NCBI RefSeq assembly: GCF_014650895.1
Contig: NZ_BMVV01000011.1
Span: forward strand, 62,001-126,000
DNA: 64,000 nt
Origin: Streptomyces omiyaensis
GTDB taxonomy: Bacteria; Actinomycetota; Actinomycetes; Streptomycetales; Streptomycetaceae
Direction of reading: 5' to 3'
Shown here one piece after another: positions 25,429 through 33,561 of this stretch. The translations under genes and the position numbers were made by a program. Below the pieces are notes generated by a model, which worked only from the letters and a program-made list of their open reading frames with translations, did no database searches and was not told where the DNA came from. Position 1 is the stretch's first letter. Each line of letters begins with the position of its first letter.

Positions 25429-26817
25429 ATGGCCGACGACTTGGGGCACCGCGGGACACGTCACGCGGTGGTCATCGGGGGAAGTCTCGCCGGACTCCTG
25501 GCGGCGCGGGTCCTCGCCGAACACGCGGAACGGGTCACGGTCGTCGAGCGCGACCGGCTGCCGGAGGGGCCGGACGCCCGGCCCGGGGTCCCCCAGGGCC
25601 GCCACCTCCACGTGCTGATCGCGGGCGGCCAGCAGGCGCTCGACGAACTGCTGCCCGGCTTCACGGACGAACTGCGCGGGCTGGGCGCGCCCCGGGTGGG
25701 GATGCCGACGGACATGGTCCAGTGGCAGTCCGGCCAGTGGTTCACCCGCCTGCCCGCCTCCGCTCACTTCTACAGCGGCCCGCGGCCCCAGCTGGAGTGG
25801 CTGGTGCGGCAGCGGGTCCTCGCCGACCCGCGGGTCGAACTCGTCGACGGCACCGAGACGGTGGGCCTGACCGGCACCGCCGCACGGGTCACCGGCGTCC
25901 GGGTGCGCGAGCGCGGCGCGGGCGGACGGGAGGAGCGCGTCCTCGCCGCCGACCTGGTGGTGGACGCCTCCGGCCGGTCGACGAAGGCGGCGGACTGGCT
26001 GGCCGCGATCGGCGCCGAGGCGCCGCACGAGGAGACCCTCGACACCGGTCTCGCCTACAGCTCGCGGGTGTACCGGGCGACGGACGCGGTGCCGGCCACG
26101 GACGCGCTCGGCTACTACGTCGTGCCGGGCCCGCAGCAGCCGTACGGCGGGGTGATCGTCCCGCTCGGGGACGGCCACCACATCGTCACCCTCTCGGGGC
26201 TGCGCGGCGACGAACCCCCCACCGACGAGGGGGGTTTCGAGGAGTACGCGAAGCGGCTGCCGCACCCGGTGGTGAGCGAGTGGCTGGCCGGCGCCGAGCC
26301 GGCCGGACCCGTCCACGGCTTCCGGCGTACCGCCAACATCCGCCGCCGGTACGACCGTCCGGGCCGCCGCCCGGCCGGGTTCCTCGCCACCGGCGACGCG
26401 TTGTGCGCGTTCAACCCGATCTACGGCCAGGGCATGGCGGTGGCGGCCCTCGGCGCGCTCGCGCTGCGCCGGGCGCTGTCCGACACCCGGCGGGTGCCGA
26501 CCACCCGGCGGGTGCAGCGGGCGCTGCTCGACGCGTCCGCCCAGGCCTGGGACATCTCGGCGGGAGCGGACAAGAAGATGCCGGGCGCGACCGGTGACGC
26601 GGCCCGGTCGAAGCCGGCCGACCGGGTGACCGGCTGGTATCTGGCCCGGGTGCAGGAGCGCGCGGCCGGCGACGCCGTGGTCGGGGTGCCGTTCCGGGCG
26701 GCGCTGACCCTGACCGCCCCGCTCACGAGCCTGTTCGCCCCGGCGGTGGTCAGGGCGGCGCTCTTCTCGCCGGTCCCCGCGACCCCGGTGGAGCCGCCGT
26801 TGCGGCTCGGGGACTGA
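25429..26817 (+). CDS. FAD-dependent monooxygenase/oxidoreductase
   Basis: This 462-residue flavoprotein has a Rossmann start AVVIGGSLAGLLAARVLAEH (about 13-32), the GRHLHVLIAGGQQAL segment of the geranylgeranyl-reductase/FAD_binding_3-like group, VVDASGRSTKAADWL and GDALCAFNPIYGQGM at the second FAD site (about residue 322-337). The substrate is unknown and no biosynthetic cluster is adjacent. It may act on a hydrophobic or aromatic metabolite. It ends in front of a very strong bidirectional terminator. Confidence 0.82.
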   Translation: MADDLGHRGTRHAVVIGGSLAGLLAARVLAEHAERVTVVERDRLPEGPDARPGVPQGRHLHVLIAGGQQALDELLPGFTDELRGLGAPRVGMPTDMVQWQSGQWFTRLPASAHFYSGPRPQLEWLVRQRVLADPRVELVDGTETVGLTGTAARVTGVRVRERGAGGREERVLAADLVVDASGRSTKAADWLAAIGAEAPHEETLDTGLAYSSRVYRATDAVPATDALGYYVVPGPQQPYGGVIVPLGDGHHIVTLSGLRGDEPPTDEGGFEEYAKRLPHPVVSEWLAGAEPAGPVHGFRRTANIRRRYDRPGRRPAGFLATGDALCAFNPIYGQGMAVAALGALALRRALSDTRRVPTTRRVQRALLDASAQAWDISAGADKKMPGATGDAARSKPADRVTGWYLARVQERAAGDAVVGVPFRAALTLTAPLTSLFAPAVVRAALFSPVPATPVEPPLRLGD

Positions 26818-26832
26818 CGGCACGGGGAACGG

Positions 26833-26877
26833 GGCGACGGCGGCCCCGGGCGGTGGACGCCCGGGGCCGCCGTCGCC
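26833..26877. terminator. 20-bp stem bidirectional terminator
   Basis: A perfect 20-bp stem starting GGCGACGGCGGCCCCGGGCG at 26833-26852 pairs with 26858-26877 across a 5-base loop. It is placed between the convergent flavin monooxygenase and the ABC ATPase. It is the longest perfect hairpin I found in the window. Confidence 0.92.
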
Positions 26878-26893
26878 GTCTCCGCCCGGCCGC

Positions 26894-27568
26894 TCAGGCG
26901 GAGGCGGACACCGGGGGCCTCAGCATGTCCACGGTGGCGTCGGCGGCCTCGGTGACCACCGGGTCGTGGGTGGCGACGACGGTGACGGAGCCGTACCGGT
27001 GGGTGGTGCGGACGAGGAGGGCGGCGAGGTCCTCGGCCCTGCTCCGGTCGACGGCGGCGGTCGGTTCGTCGACGAGGAGGAGTTCCGGCTCCAGGAGGAG
27101 GGCCCGGGCCAGGGCGATCCGCCGGCGTTCGCCGCCGGAGAGCTGGTCGGGGCGGTGGGCGAGGCGGTGGGCGAGCCCGACCTCGGTGAGCAGTTCCCTG
27201 GCCCTGGCGCGCAGGGCGCGGGGCCGTCGGCCGGCGATCGAGGCGGCGGCGAGGAGCTGCTCCTCGGCGGTGAGGCCGGTGAGCAGGTTGCCGCTCTGGA
27301 ACACGTAGCCGACGCGCTCGCGCCGGGCCCGGGCGCGCTCGCGGTCGCCGAGGGCGGCGAGGTCGGTGCCGTTGAGGAGGACCCGGCCCCGGTCGGGGCG
27401 GAGCAGGGCGCCGGCGACCGCGAGGAGGGTGGACTTACCGGAGCCGGAGGGGCCCACGAGCGCGGTGAGGACGCCCGGGCGGAAGGTCGCCCCGAAGCCG
27501 TCGAGGGCGGTGGTGCGGGAGTCCCCGCGGCCCAGGGTGACGGTGAGGGCGTCGAGGTGGAGGCTCAT
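26894..27568 (-). CDS. ABC transporter ATP-binding protein (MacB/LolD type)
   Basis: This 224-residue ATPase has Walker A GPSGSGKST (about 39-47), the Q-loop region GYVFQSGNLL, signature LSGGERRR, Walker B LLLVDEPTAAVD and H-loop ATHD. It resembles LolD/MacB-type partners of FtsX-like permeases. The start at 27568 overlaps the permease stop by 4 bases. It is the second gene of an operon controlled by the divergent TetR. Confidence 0.9.
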   Translation of the reverse strand: MSLHLDALTVTLGRGDSRTTALDGFGATFRPGVLTALVGPSGSGKSTLLAVAGALLRPDRGRVLLNGTDLAALGDRERARARRERVGYVFQSGNLLTGLTAEEQLLAAASIAGRRPRALRARARELLTEVGLAHRLAHRPDQLSGGERRRIALARALLLEPELLLVDEPTAAVDRSRAEDLAALLVRTTHRYGSVTVVATHDPVVTEAADATVDMLRPPVSASA

Positions 27569-28692
27569 CGGGCGGCTCCGAGCAGGGTCATGGGGTCCAC
27601 GGTGGCGACCCGGCGCAGGGTGAGGGCGGTCCCGGCGAGGCCGACCAGGGCGACCGCGCCCAGGGTGGCCGCGAGGGTGGTGGCGGGCAGGCTGAAGGGC
27701 ACCTGCGCGCCGACGAGGAGGCCGACGGCGGAGGCGAGCGCGCCGCCGGTGGCGGTGCCCGCGGCGACGACGAGGGCCGCCTGGGCGAGGGTGTGGCCGA
27801 GCAGGCGGCGCCGGGAGGCCCCCAGGGCGCGCAGCAGGGCGAGTTCGGGGGTGCGCTGGACGGTCCAGACGGCGAAGAAGGCGCCGACGACGAGCGGGGC
27901 GATGAGGAAGAGGAAGCTCTGGATCGACGTCATGGTGAGGCGTTCCCCGTCGTAGCCGGGGGCGGCCGCGAAGGCCTGCTCCAGGGTGACGGTGCGGGTG
28001 CCGTGACGCCGGTCGGCGGCGGCGAGCGCGGCAGCGCCGGCGTCGGGGGGGAGCCGGAGGGCCACGGCGCTGTACTGCGCGGGGAGTTCGGCGGGGCGGG
28101 CCGTGGCGCCGGGGACGGTGAAGCGGATCCGGCGCCAGGTGTCGGTGGTGACGTAGGCGACGGGGACGTGCCCGTAGGCGGACCGGCCGGTGGTGCCGAC
28201 CACGTCGAGGGTGATGCCGAGGCGGTCGACGGTCAGGGTGTCGCCGACGCGGACGCCCTCGTCCACCAGCCGGCGCGAGACGACGATCCCCCCGGGCCGG
28301 GCCGCGTCGAGCGGCGCCCCGGCGTCGGCTCCGGGGTCGGTGAAGGCGCCGGGCACGACGCCGAAGGCGGCGAGGTCGACCTCGGTGCCCCGGCCGGTGG
28401 TGCCGCGGGTGAGGGTGACGCCGAGCGGGGTGGCCTCGGCGCGCTCCTCGCGGCCCCAGCCGGTGGCGGTCCGGTCGTCGACCAGGCCGCGGGCGAACTG
28501 GTCGGACGCGGAGCCGGAGGCGAAGGCGACGTGGGTGGCGGGGAGCCGGCGCAGGGCGGAGACGGTGTCGTCCCCGAGGCCGGTGGTGAAGCCGGAGACG
28601 ATCCCGACGAGCGCGGCGACGAGCACGACGACGCTGCCCATCAGCAGGAAGCGGCCCCGGGCCGCTCTCAGCTCCAGCAGGGCGAGGAACAT
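27565..28692 (-). CDS. FtsX/MacB-like ABC permease
   Basis: This 375-residue permease has one N-terminal membrane helix (about 12-36), a large extracytoplasmic MacB-like domain (about 40-250), then three C-terminal helices with the FtsX motif ELALLRALGASRRRL. Such pairs export lipids or peptides or act mechanically on the envelope. I start at the ATG at 28692 (MFLALLELRAARGRF), because palindromic operators and the promoter lie just upstream. Confidence 0.87.
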   Translation of the reverse strand: MFLALLELRAARGRFLLMGSVVVLVAALVGIVSGFTTGLGDDTVSALRRLPATHVAFASGSASDQFARGLVDDRTATGWGREERAEATPLGVTLTRGTTGRGTEVDLAAFGVVPGAFTDPGADAGAPLDAARPGGIVVSRRLVDEGVRVGDTLTVDRLGITLDVVGTTGRSAYGHVPVAYVTTDTWRRIRFTVPGATARPAELPAQYSAVALRLPPDAGAAALAAADRRHGTRTVTLEQAFAAAPGYDGERLTMTSIQSFLFLIAPLVVGAFFAVWTVQRTPELALLRALGASRRRLLGHTLAQAALVVAAGTATGGALASAVGLLVGAQVPFSLPATTLAATLGAVALVGLAGTALTLRRVATVDPMTLLGAAR

Positions 28693-28708
28693 GGCGTGCA
28701 CTCCAAAG

Positions 28709-28765
28709 TTGGGGACAAGGCGTCCCCAAGATAGAAGATGGCGACGCGCCGTCCCCAAGTGGGGG
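28709..28765. promoter_or_regulatory. Paired GTCCCCAA operators between the ABC operon and tetR
   Basis: TTGGGGAC-N5-GTCCCCAA is a perfect inverted repeat at 28709-28729, and a second box, GTCCCCAAGTGGGGG, lies at 28751-28765. They sit 17-73 bases before the ABC permease start, in the divergent region with tetR. Dual boxes of the same half-site are typical of TetR-family repressor targets. Binding by the adjacent TetR is inferred. Confidence 0.68.
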
Positions 28766-28818
28766 TGGATGTCGGCCCGGGGCGGGGCTCCGACGACCGG
28801 GACCGGGAGGCCGGGACC

Positions 28819-28870
28819 GGGCCCAGGGGACCAGGGGTCGGGCCCAGGGGACCGGGGGTCGGGGCCCAGG
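28819..28870. repeat. G-rich short tandem repeats before tetR
   Basis: A roughly 21-bp unit, GGGCCCAGGGGACCnGGGGTC, is repeated about two and a half times, in a longer run of GGGG tracts on the plus strand (28797-28910). It separates the operators from the tetR start. No coding role is seen, and it may just be slippage-prone DNA. Confidence 0.7.
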
Positions 28871-28957
28871 ACTGGAGGGCTCAGGGGACGGAAGGCCCAA
28901 GGGGCCGGGCCGCGGGCTTCACGGAGGGCCCCGCGCGGCGCCGCCTAGACTGGCCCC

Positions 28958-29563
28958 GTGCCCAAGATCCACGCCGCCACGGTCGCCGACCACCGCTCCC
29001 GGCAGCGCGCCGCCCTGCTCGACGCGGCCCGCGCGCTGCTGGCCGAGGGCGACGCGTCGAAGGTGACGTTCGCGGAGGTGGCCCGGCGGACCGGCCTCGC
29101 CCGCAACAGCGTCTACAAGTACTTCCCCGACCGCGCGCACCTGCTGACCGAGGTGGTGCGCGAGGCGGCGCCGCACTGGACGGAGCGCATCAGGACCGCG
29201 CTCGCGGCGGCCGGGGACTCCCCCGAGGACCGCGTCGCCGCCCACGTGACCGCCCAGCTGGAGATGGTCCGCGACGGCGAGCACCGGATCGCCCGGGCCA
29301 CCGCCGACGCGCAGGACGCCGCGGCGCTGCGCGCGGGGGCCGAGGCCGCCCACCGCGCCCTCCTCGACCCGCTCGTCGGGGCCCTCGCCGAACTGGGCGA
29401 CGAAGCGCCGCTGATGACGGCCCGTCTGCTCCAGGGGTTCGTCAACGCGGCCACCACCGCCCTGGAGTCGGGCGCCGACTACGCCGCCGTGGCCGACCGC
29501 ACCGTCCGGCTCACGGTGGCGGCCCTCCGGGGGCTCGCCCCGCTCCCCCGCGCCGACCGCTGA
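28958..29563 (+). CDS. TetR-family transcriptional regulator
   Basis: This 201-residue protein starts at the GTG at 28958. Residues 14-60 form the TetR helix-turn-helix (ALLAEGDASKVTFAEVARRTG, LARNSVYKYFPDRAHLL), followed by an all-helical ligand domain. It is divergent from the ABC exporter operon, with paired palindromes between them, and so probably represses that operon until its substrate appears. Confidence 0.88.
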   Translation: MPKIHAATVADHRSRQRAALLDAARALLAEGDASKVTFAEVARRTGLARNSVYKYFPDRAHLLTEVVREAAPHWTERIRTALAAAGDSPEDRVAAHVTAQLEMVRDGEHRIARATADAQDAAALRAGAEAAHRALLDPLVGALAELGDEAPLMTARLLQGFVNAATTALESGADYAAVADRTVRLTVAALRGLAPLPRADR

Positions 29564-29593
29564 CGCGGGGCCGGTGTCGGGGCCGGTCCCGGC

Positions 29594-30934
29594 TCAGACG
29601 CCCGGGGCGGCCGTGACCATGCCGGCGGCGATGCCGGCGCCGAGGCTCGCGTAGTCGTCGGCGTTCTGCCCGGAGTAGGCGAGGGCGAAGTCGGCCACGG
29701 CGCGGTCGAAGACGTCCGAGGAGCCGAGGTAGGCGGCGATGGCGACGCGGTCGCCGGAGCGGGCGTGGGCGCGGGCGAGGGCGCGGCCGCACAGCCGGGC
29801 GTACTCGCGCAGCATCGGGGGGGTCATCGTCTCGACCTCGGCCGAGCCCTTCATGTCGCGCAACTGCCTCCAGTAGAAGTGGCGCTGCTCCGGTCCGGTC
29901 ATCCAGCCGAGGAAGATGTCGCTGGCGGCCTGGGTGAGGCGCTGGCCGCAGACGACGCGCCGGCCCTGGTGGGGGTAGGCGGTCGGCGGCAGGTAGGCCT
30001 CCAGGACCGAGCGGCCGGCCTCCTTGATCTGGAGGATCAGCGGGTCGGCGTCGTCGCGCCCTTCGAGGAGGACGACGAAGCAGCGGGTGCCGACGCTGCC
30101 GACGCCGACGACCTTGCGCGCGGCGTCGCGGAAGCGGTAGCGGTCGAGGAGGAGGCGGCGCTCCTCGGAGAGGGAGCTGCGGTAGTCGCTGAAGATCTTG
30201 CCGAGGGTGACCCGGTCCAGGTCGGCGACGCGCTCCAGGAGCGGCGGGTCCTCGGCGATGCGGCGGCCGCCGTCGCCGTCCCGGACGGTGAGCTTGTCGA
30301 GGGCCTGGAGGCTGGTGCGGCGGCGGGCCTTGGCCAGGTTCCGGGCCACCCGGTCGCGCTCGCGGGGGCGGACGAGGGCGCCGAGCTCGTCGGCGTCGAT
30401 GCGCTCGTACCAGACGGTGAGCTCCCCCAGGCCGGCGAGGCGGCGCATGGTGGTGCGGTACGACTCGACGGCGACGAGCGCGGCGTGGCGGGCCTTGGCG
30501 CGGGGGCTGCCGTTCTGGAGGGCGGCGACGGTGACGCTGGCGGCGAGCCGCTTGACGTCCCACTCGAAGGGGCCGGGCAGCGTCTCGTCGAAGTCGTTGA
30601 CGTCGAAGAGGAGGGTCCGTTCGGGTGAGGCGTAGACGCCGAAGTTGAGCAGGTGGGCGTCGCCGCAGAGCTGGACGGTGAGTCCGGTGTTGCGGGTGGC
30701 GCCGAGGTCGGCGGCCATGACGGCGGCGGCGCCGCGCAGGAAGGCGAAGGGGGAGGCCGCCATCCGCCCGTACCGCACCGGGGCGAGGTCGGGCAGCCGG
30801 TCGGCGGCCTGGCGCTCCAGGACCGTCAGCGGGTCGGGGCGCTGGGAACTCGGTATCCAGCGTCCGTGCGAGGAGCGCGGTACACGCTTGCGGGCCGTAC
30901 GGCCCCGTGCGGCGCGCTCGGAGGGCGTCGTCAT
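29594..30934 (-). CDS. DUF2252 protein (kinase-like fold)
   Basis: This 446-residue protein matches DUF2252: FLRGAAAVMAADL, then LCGDAHLLNFGVYASPERTL and FDVNDFDETLPGPFEWDVKR, which resemble the catalytic and metal-binding loops (HxDxxxxN / D) of aminoglycoside-phosphotransferase-like kinases. No function is established for this family. It is convergent with tetR (30-base gap) and divergent from the GntR gene. Confidence 0.85.
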   Translation of the reverse strand: MTTPSERAARGRTARKRVPRSSHGRWIPSSQRPDPLTVLERQAADRLPDLAPVRYGRMAASPFAFLRGAAAVMAADLGATRNTGLTVQLCGDAHLLNFGVYASPERTLLFDVNDFDETLPGPFEWDVKRLAASVTVAALQNGSPRAKARHAALVAVESYRTTMRRLAGLGELTVWYERIDADELGALVRPRERDRVARNLAKARRRTSLQALDKLTVRDGDGGRRIAEDPPLLERVADLDRVTLGKIFSDYRSSLSEERRLLLDRYRFRDAARKVVGVGSVGTRCFVVLLEGRDDADPLILQIKEAGRSVLEAYLPPTAYPHQGRRVVCGQRLTQAASDIFLGWMTGPEQRHFYWRQLRDMKGSAEVETMTPPMLREYARLCGRALARAHARSGDRVAIAAYLGSSDVFDRAVADFALAYSGQNADDYASLGAGIAAGMVTAAPGV

Positions 30935-31042
30935 CCGGCCTCACCCCTGTTCCACCACCGGCATGGGCCGGTCCTGTCGCCTGGTCCCCATTACAGGGTG
31001 CGACGCGGGTTTCGGCCACTCTGCACGGCCGCTCTAGCGAAA

Positions 31043-31054
31043 TGGTTTAGACCA
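31043..31054. promoter_or_regulatory. dre-like operator (GntR/HutC box) before the GntR gene
   Basis: TGGTTTAGACCA fits the TGGTCTAGACCA core of HutC-subfamily GntR operators such as the DasR-responsive element, with one changed base. It lies 62-73 bases before the gntR start in an AT-richer patch. It may mediate autoregulation, or control by DasR itself. Confidence 0.7.
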
Positions 31055-31116
31055 ATGATAGAAATTGATCACCCATCCGGCCCACGCGATCACGCTGAGC
31101 GAAGAAGGGGTTGATC

Positions 31117-31902
31117 ATGGCCGTACCCGATCCCGAGCCCGATTCCGAGCCCCCCGAGGGGGCGGTCCCGCGCTATCTGCGCGTGGCCGCCGCCCTGCGG
31201 GACGACCTCGCACGCCTCGCCCTGGCCCCCGGTGGCCGGCTCCCCTCGGAGCGTTCCCTGGCACAGCGGTACCACGTCAACCGGCAGACCGTCCGCAGCG
31301 CGCTCCAACTGCTGCGCGAGGAGCGGCTGGTGGTCACCGACCGGCGCGGCACCTTCGCCGCGGGCGGACCGGCGGACCGCGGCGGACCGCCTCCGGCGCA
31401 GGCCCCGCCGCCGTCCGCCGCCCGGCCCGTCTTCCCCGGCGGGCCGCGCGCGGCGGAGGCCCTGGTGCGGGCCTCGCTCGGCTGGGAGCCGCCGCCGACG
31501 GCGCTGGCCCCCCGGCTGCACCTGGCTCCGGGCGAGCCGACGCTGGTCCACCGCCACCGGGTGCTGGCGCCGCAGGGCCAGCAGCTCCAGCGGGCGGTGT
31601 CCTGGTTCTCCCGGCCCGCCCTCGACGAGATCCCCCAGCTGGCCCGCTACCGGCGGGCCCGGTACTGCGTCCACCAGCCCGACCTGCGCCTCCTCTACCA
31701 CTGGATGCACCAGGCGGGGATCCGCGCCACCCACCGGGAGTCGGTCCGGGTCCCGCCCGGGGCGGCCGGGACGGCGGCCGGCGCCACGGCCCGGCTGAAC
31801 GTCCACCGGGTGGTGAGCGATCAGCACGGGCACGTCCTGGAGGTCACCGACATCGACTTCTCCGCCCAGGAGGCGGCGTGGACGTACGAGTACAGCCTCT
31901 GA
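31117..31902 (+). CDS. GntR-family regulator with UTRA domain
   Basis: This 261-residue protein has an N-terminal GntR winged helix (about 18-85; GGRLPSERSLAQRYHVNRQT, VRSALQLLREERLVV) joined by a Pro-rich linker (about 90-108) to a UTRA effector domain (about 110-255). UTRA domains bind small phosphorylated sugars or amino acid derivatives. I use the ATG at 31117 (AAGGGG upstream) over the TTG two codons before. It is convergent with an APC permease. Confidence 0.86.
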   Translation: MAVPDPEPDSEPPEGAVPRYLRVAAALRDDLARLALAPGGRLPSERSLAQRYHVNRQTVRSALQLLREERLVVTDRRGTFAAGGPADRGGPPPAQAPPPSAARPVFPGGPRAAEALVRASLGWEPPPTALAPRLHLAPGEPTLVHRHRVLAPQGQQLQRAVSWFSRPALDEIPQLARYRRARYCVHQPDLRLLYHWMHQAGIRATHRESVRVPPGAAGTAAGATARLNVHRVVSDQHGHVLEVTDIDFSAQEAAWTYEYSL

Positions 31903-31921
31903 CCCCCGGGTCGGACGCGGG

Positions 31922-33454
31922 TCAGACCAGTCCCTCCGCGATCTCCGCCTCCTCGCGCTCGCTGCCGTACGGCGTGGGCGTGCCGTACGAGCGACGGGCG
32001 ACGTACCACCAGACGGTGGCCAGGAGGAGGACGACGGCGAGGGCGATCACCGCGTAGTTCATGGTGTCGACGGTCACCGGACTCTTCTGGGGCAGGCAGA
32101 AGAGGACGGTCACCACCGCGACCCAGCCGACGGCGACGCAGCCGATCGGCCGGCTCCACCGGCCGAGGCTCCAGGGGCCGGGCGTGAAGTCGCGCCCGGC
32201 CCTCAGCCGCAGCAGGATCGGGATCGCGTAGGCCGGGGTGATGCCGATGACGTTGATCGCGGTGACCGCGCCGTAGGCGGTCGCCGAGTACAGCGAGGGC
32301 AGGGCGAGCACGGCGGCGGCGCCGACCGAGAGCCAGACGGCCGGCACCGGCGTCTGGGTGCGGGAGCTGACCTTCCGCCAGGTCGCGGAGGCGGGCAGGG
32401 CGTTGTCGCGGCTGAAGGCGAAGACCATCCGGCTGGCGGCGGCCACCTCGGCGTTGCCGCAGAAGAGCTGGGCGACGATGACGACGAGCAGCAGGGCGGT
32501 CGCGCCGCCGGTGCCGAGGGCGTCGAGCAGGATCTGGGCGGGCGGGACGCCGGTCGCGCTGTTCACGGTGCCGGCGTAGTCCTGGATGGCGAAGGTGAGC
32601 CCGGCGAGGAGCGCGAAGCCGGCGATCCAGGAGACCCAGATGGCGCGGACGATGCCCCTGGCCGCCGTGACGGAGGCGTTCGCGGTCTCCTCGGAGAGAT
32701 GGGCCGAGGCGTCGTAGCCGGAGAAGGTGTACTGGGCGAGGAGGAGACCGATCGCGGCGACGTAGAACGGATTGGCCCAGCCGGTGTCGTTGACGAACTC
32801 GGTGAAGACGAAGCCCGCCGACTGGTGGCGGTCCGGGACGATCGCGAGCGCGCCGACGATCACGGCGACGCCCGCCAGGTGCCACCAGACGCTGATCGAG
32901 TTGAGGACGCTGACCAGGCGGACGCCGAAGAGGTTGAGCCCGGCGTGGAGCAGCAGGATCGCCAGGAAGATCAGGAAGGTGGAGCCGGGGGTGGGCTCGA
33001 AGCCCCACTGGAGGTTGAGGAAGGCGCCGGTGAAGAGGGCCGCGCCGTAGTCGATGCCGGCGATGGCGCCGAGCAGGCCGAGCAGATTCAGCCAGCCGGT
33101 GTACCAGCCCCAGCGGCGGCCGCCGAGCCGGTCGGCCATGTAGTAGAGCGCGCCCGAGGTCGGATAGGCGCTGGTGACCTCGGCGAGCGCGAGGCCGACG
33201 CAGAGGACGAAGAGGCCGACGCCGGCCCAGCCCCAGAGCATCACGGCGGGACCGCCGGTGCCGAGCCCGAAGCCGTACAGGGTCATGCAGCCGGAGAGGA
33301 CGGAGATGACCGAGAAGCTGATGGCGAAGTTGCCGAACCCGCCCATCCGGCGGGCGAGCACCGGCTGGTAGCCCAGCTCGCGCAGCCGGGCCTCCTCGTC
33401 CGGCAAGGCTGCGGGCCGCTTGCGCGGCGCGTCCGTGGGGGCGGTGCGGGACAT
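31922..33454 (-). CDS. APC-family amino acid/amine permease
   Basis: This 510-residue membrane protein has about 12 helices. It begins with the cytoplasmic ELGYQPVLARRMGGFGNFAISFSVIS motif region of the GABA/choline-type (ACT) permease subgroup and has ALAEVTSAYPTSGALYYMAD and FSGYDASAHLSEETANAS. These proteins import amino acids, GABA or amines with protons. It stands alone, 19 bases from the convergent GntR gene, so that regulator is a possible but unproven controller. Confidence 0.88.
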   Translation of the reverse strand: MSRTAPTDAPRKRPAALPDEEARLRELGYQPVLARRMGGFGNFAISFSVISVLSGCMTLYGFGLGTGGPAVMLWGWAGVGLFVLCVGLALAEVTSAYPTSGALYYMADRLGGRRWGWYTGWLNLLGLLGAIAGIDYGAALFTGAFLNLQWGFEPTPGSTFLIFLAILLLHAGLNLFGVRLVSVLNSISVWWHLAGVAVIVGALAIVPDRHQSAGFVFTEFVNDTGWANPFYVAAIGLLLAQYTFSGYDASAHLSEETANASVTAARGIVRAIWVSWIAGFALLAGLTFAIQDYAGTVNSATGVPPAQILLDALGTGGATALLLVVIVAQLFCGNAEVAAASRMVFAFSRDNALPASATWRKVSSRTQTPVPAVWLSVGAAAVLALPSLYSATAYGAVTAINVIGITPAYAIPILLRLRAGRDFTPGPWSLGRWSRPIGCVAVGWVAVVTVLFCLPQKSPVTVDTMNYAVIALAVVLLLATVWWYVARRSYGTPTPYGSEREEAEIAEGLV

Positions 33455-33561
33455 CGGGGGACCTCCGGCGGGGACGGGAGAGGGACGGGGCGGGGCGAAG
33501 GAGAAGGGAAAGGGCAGGGGAAGCGGGCGGTACGGGGAGCGTTACGGGTGCGGTACGGGGC

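Noticed and set aside
31021..31116. Riboswitch or leader RNA before the GntR gene
   Set aside because: Only a short palindromic operator is visible; there is no paired secondary structure of riboswitch type.
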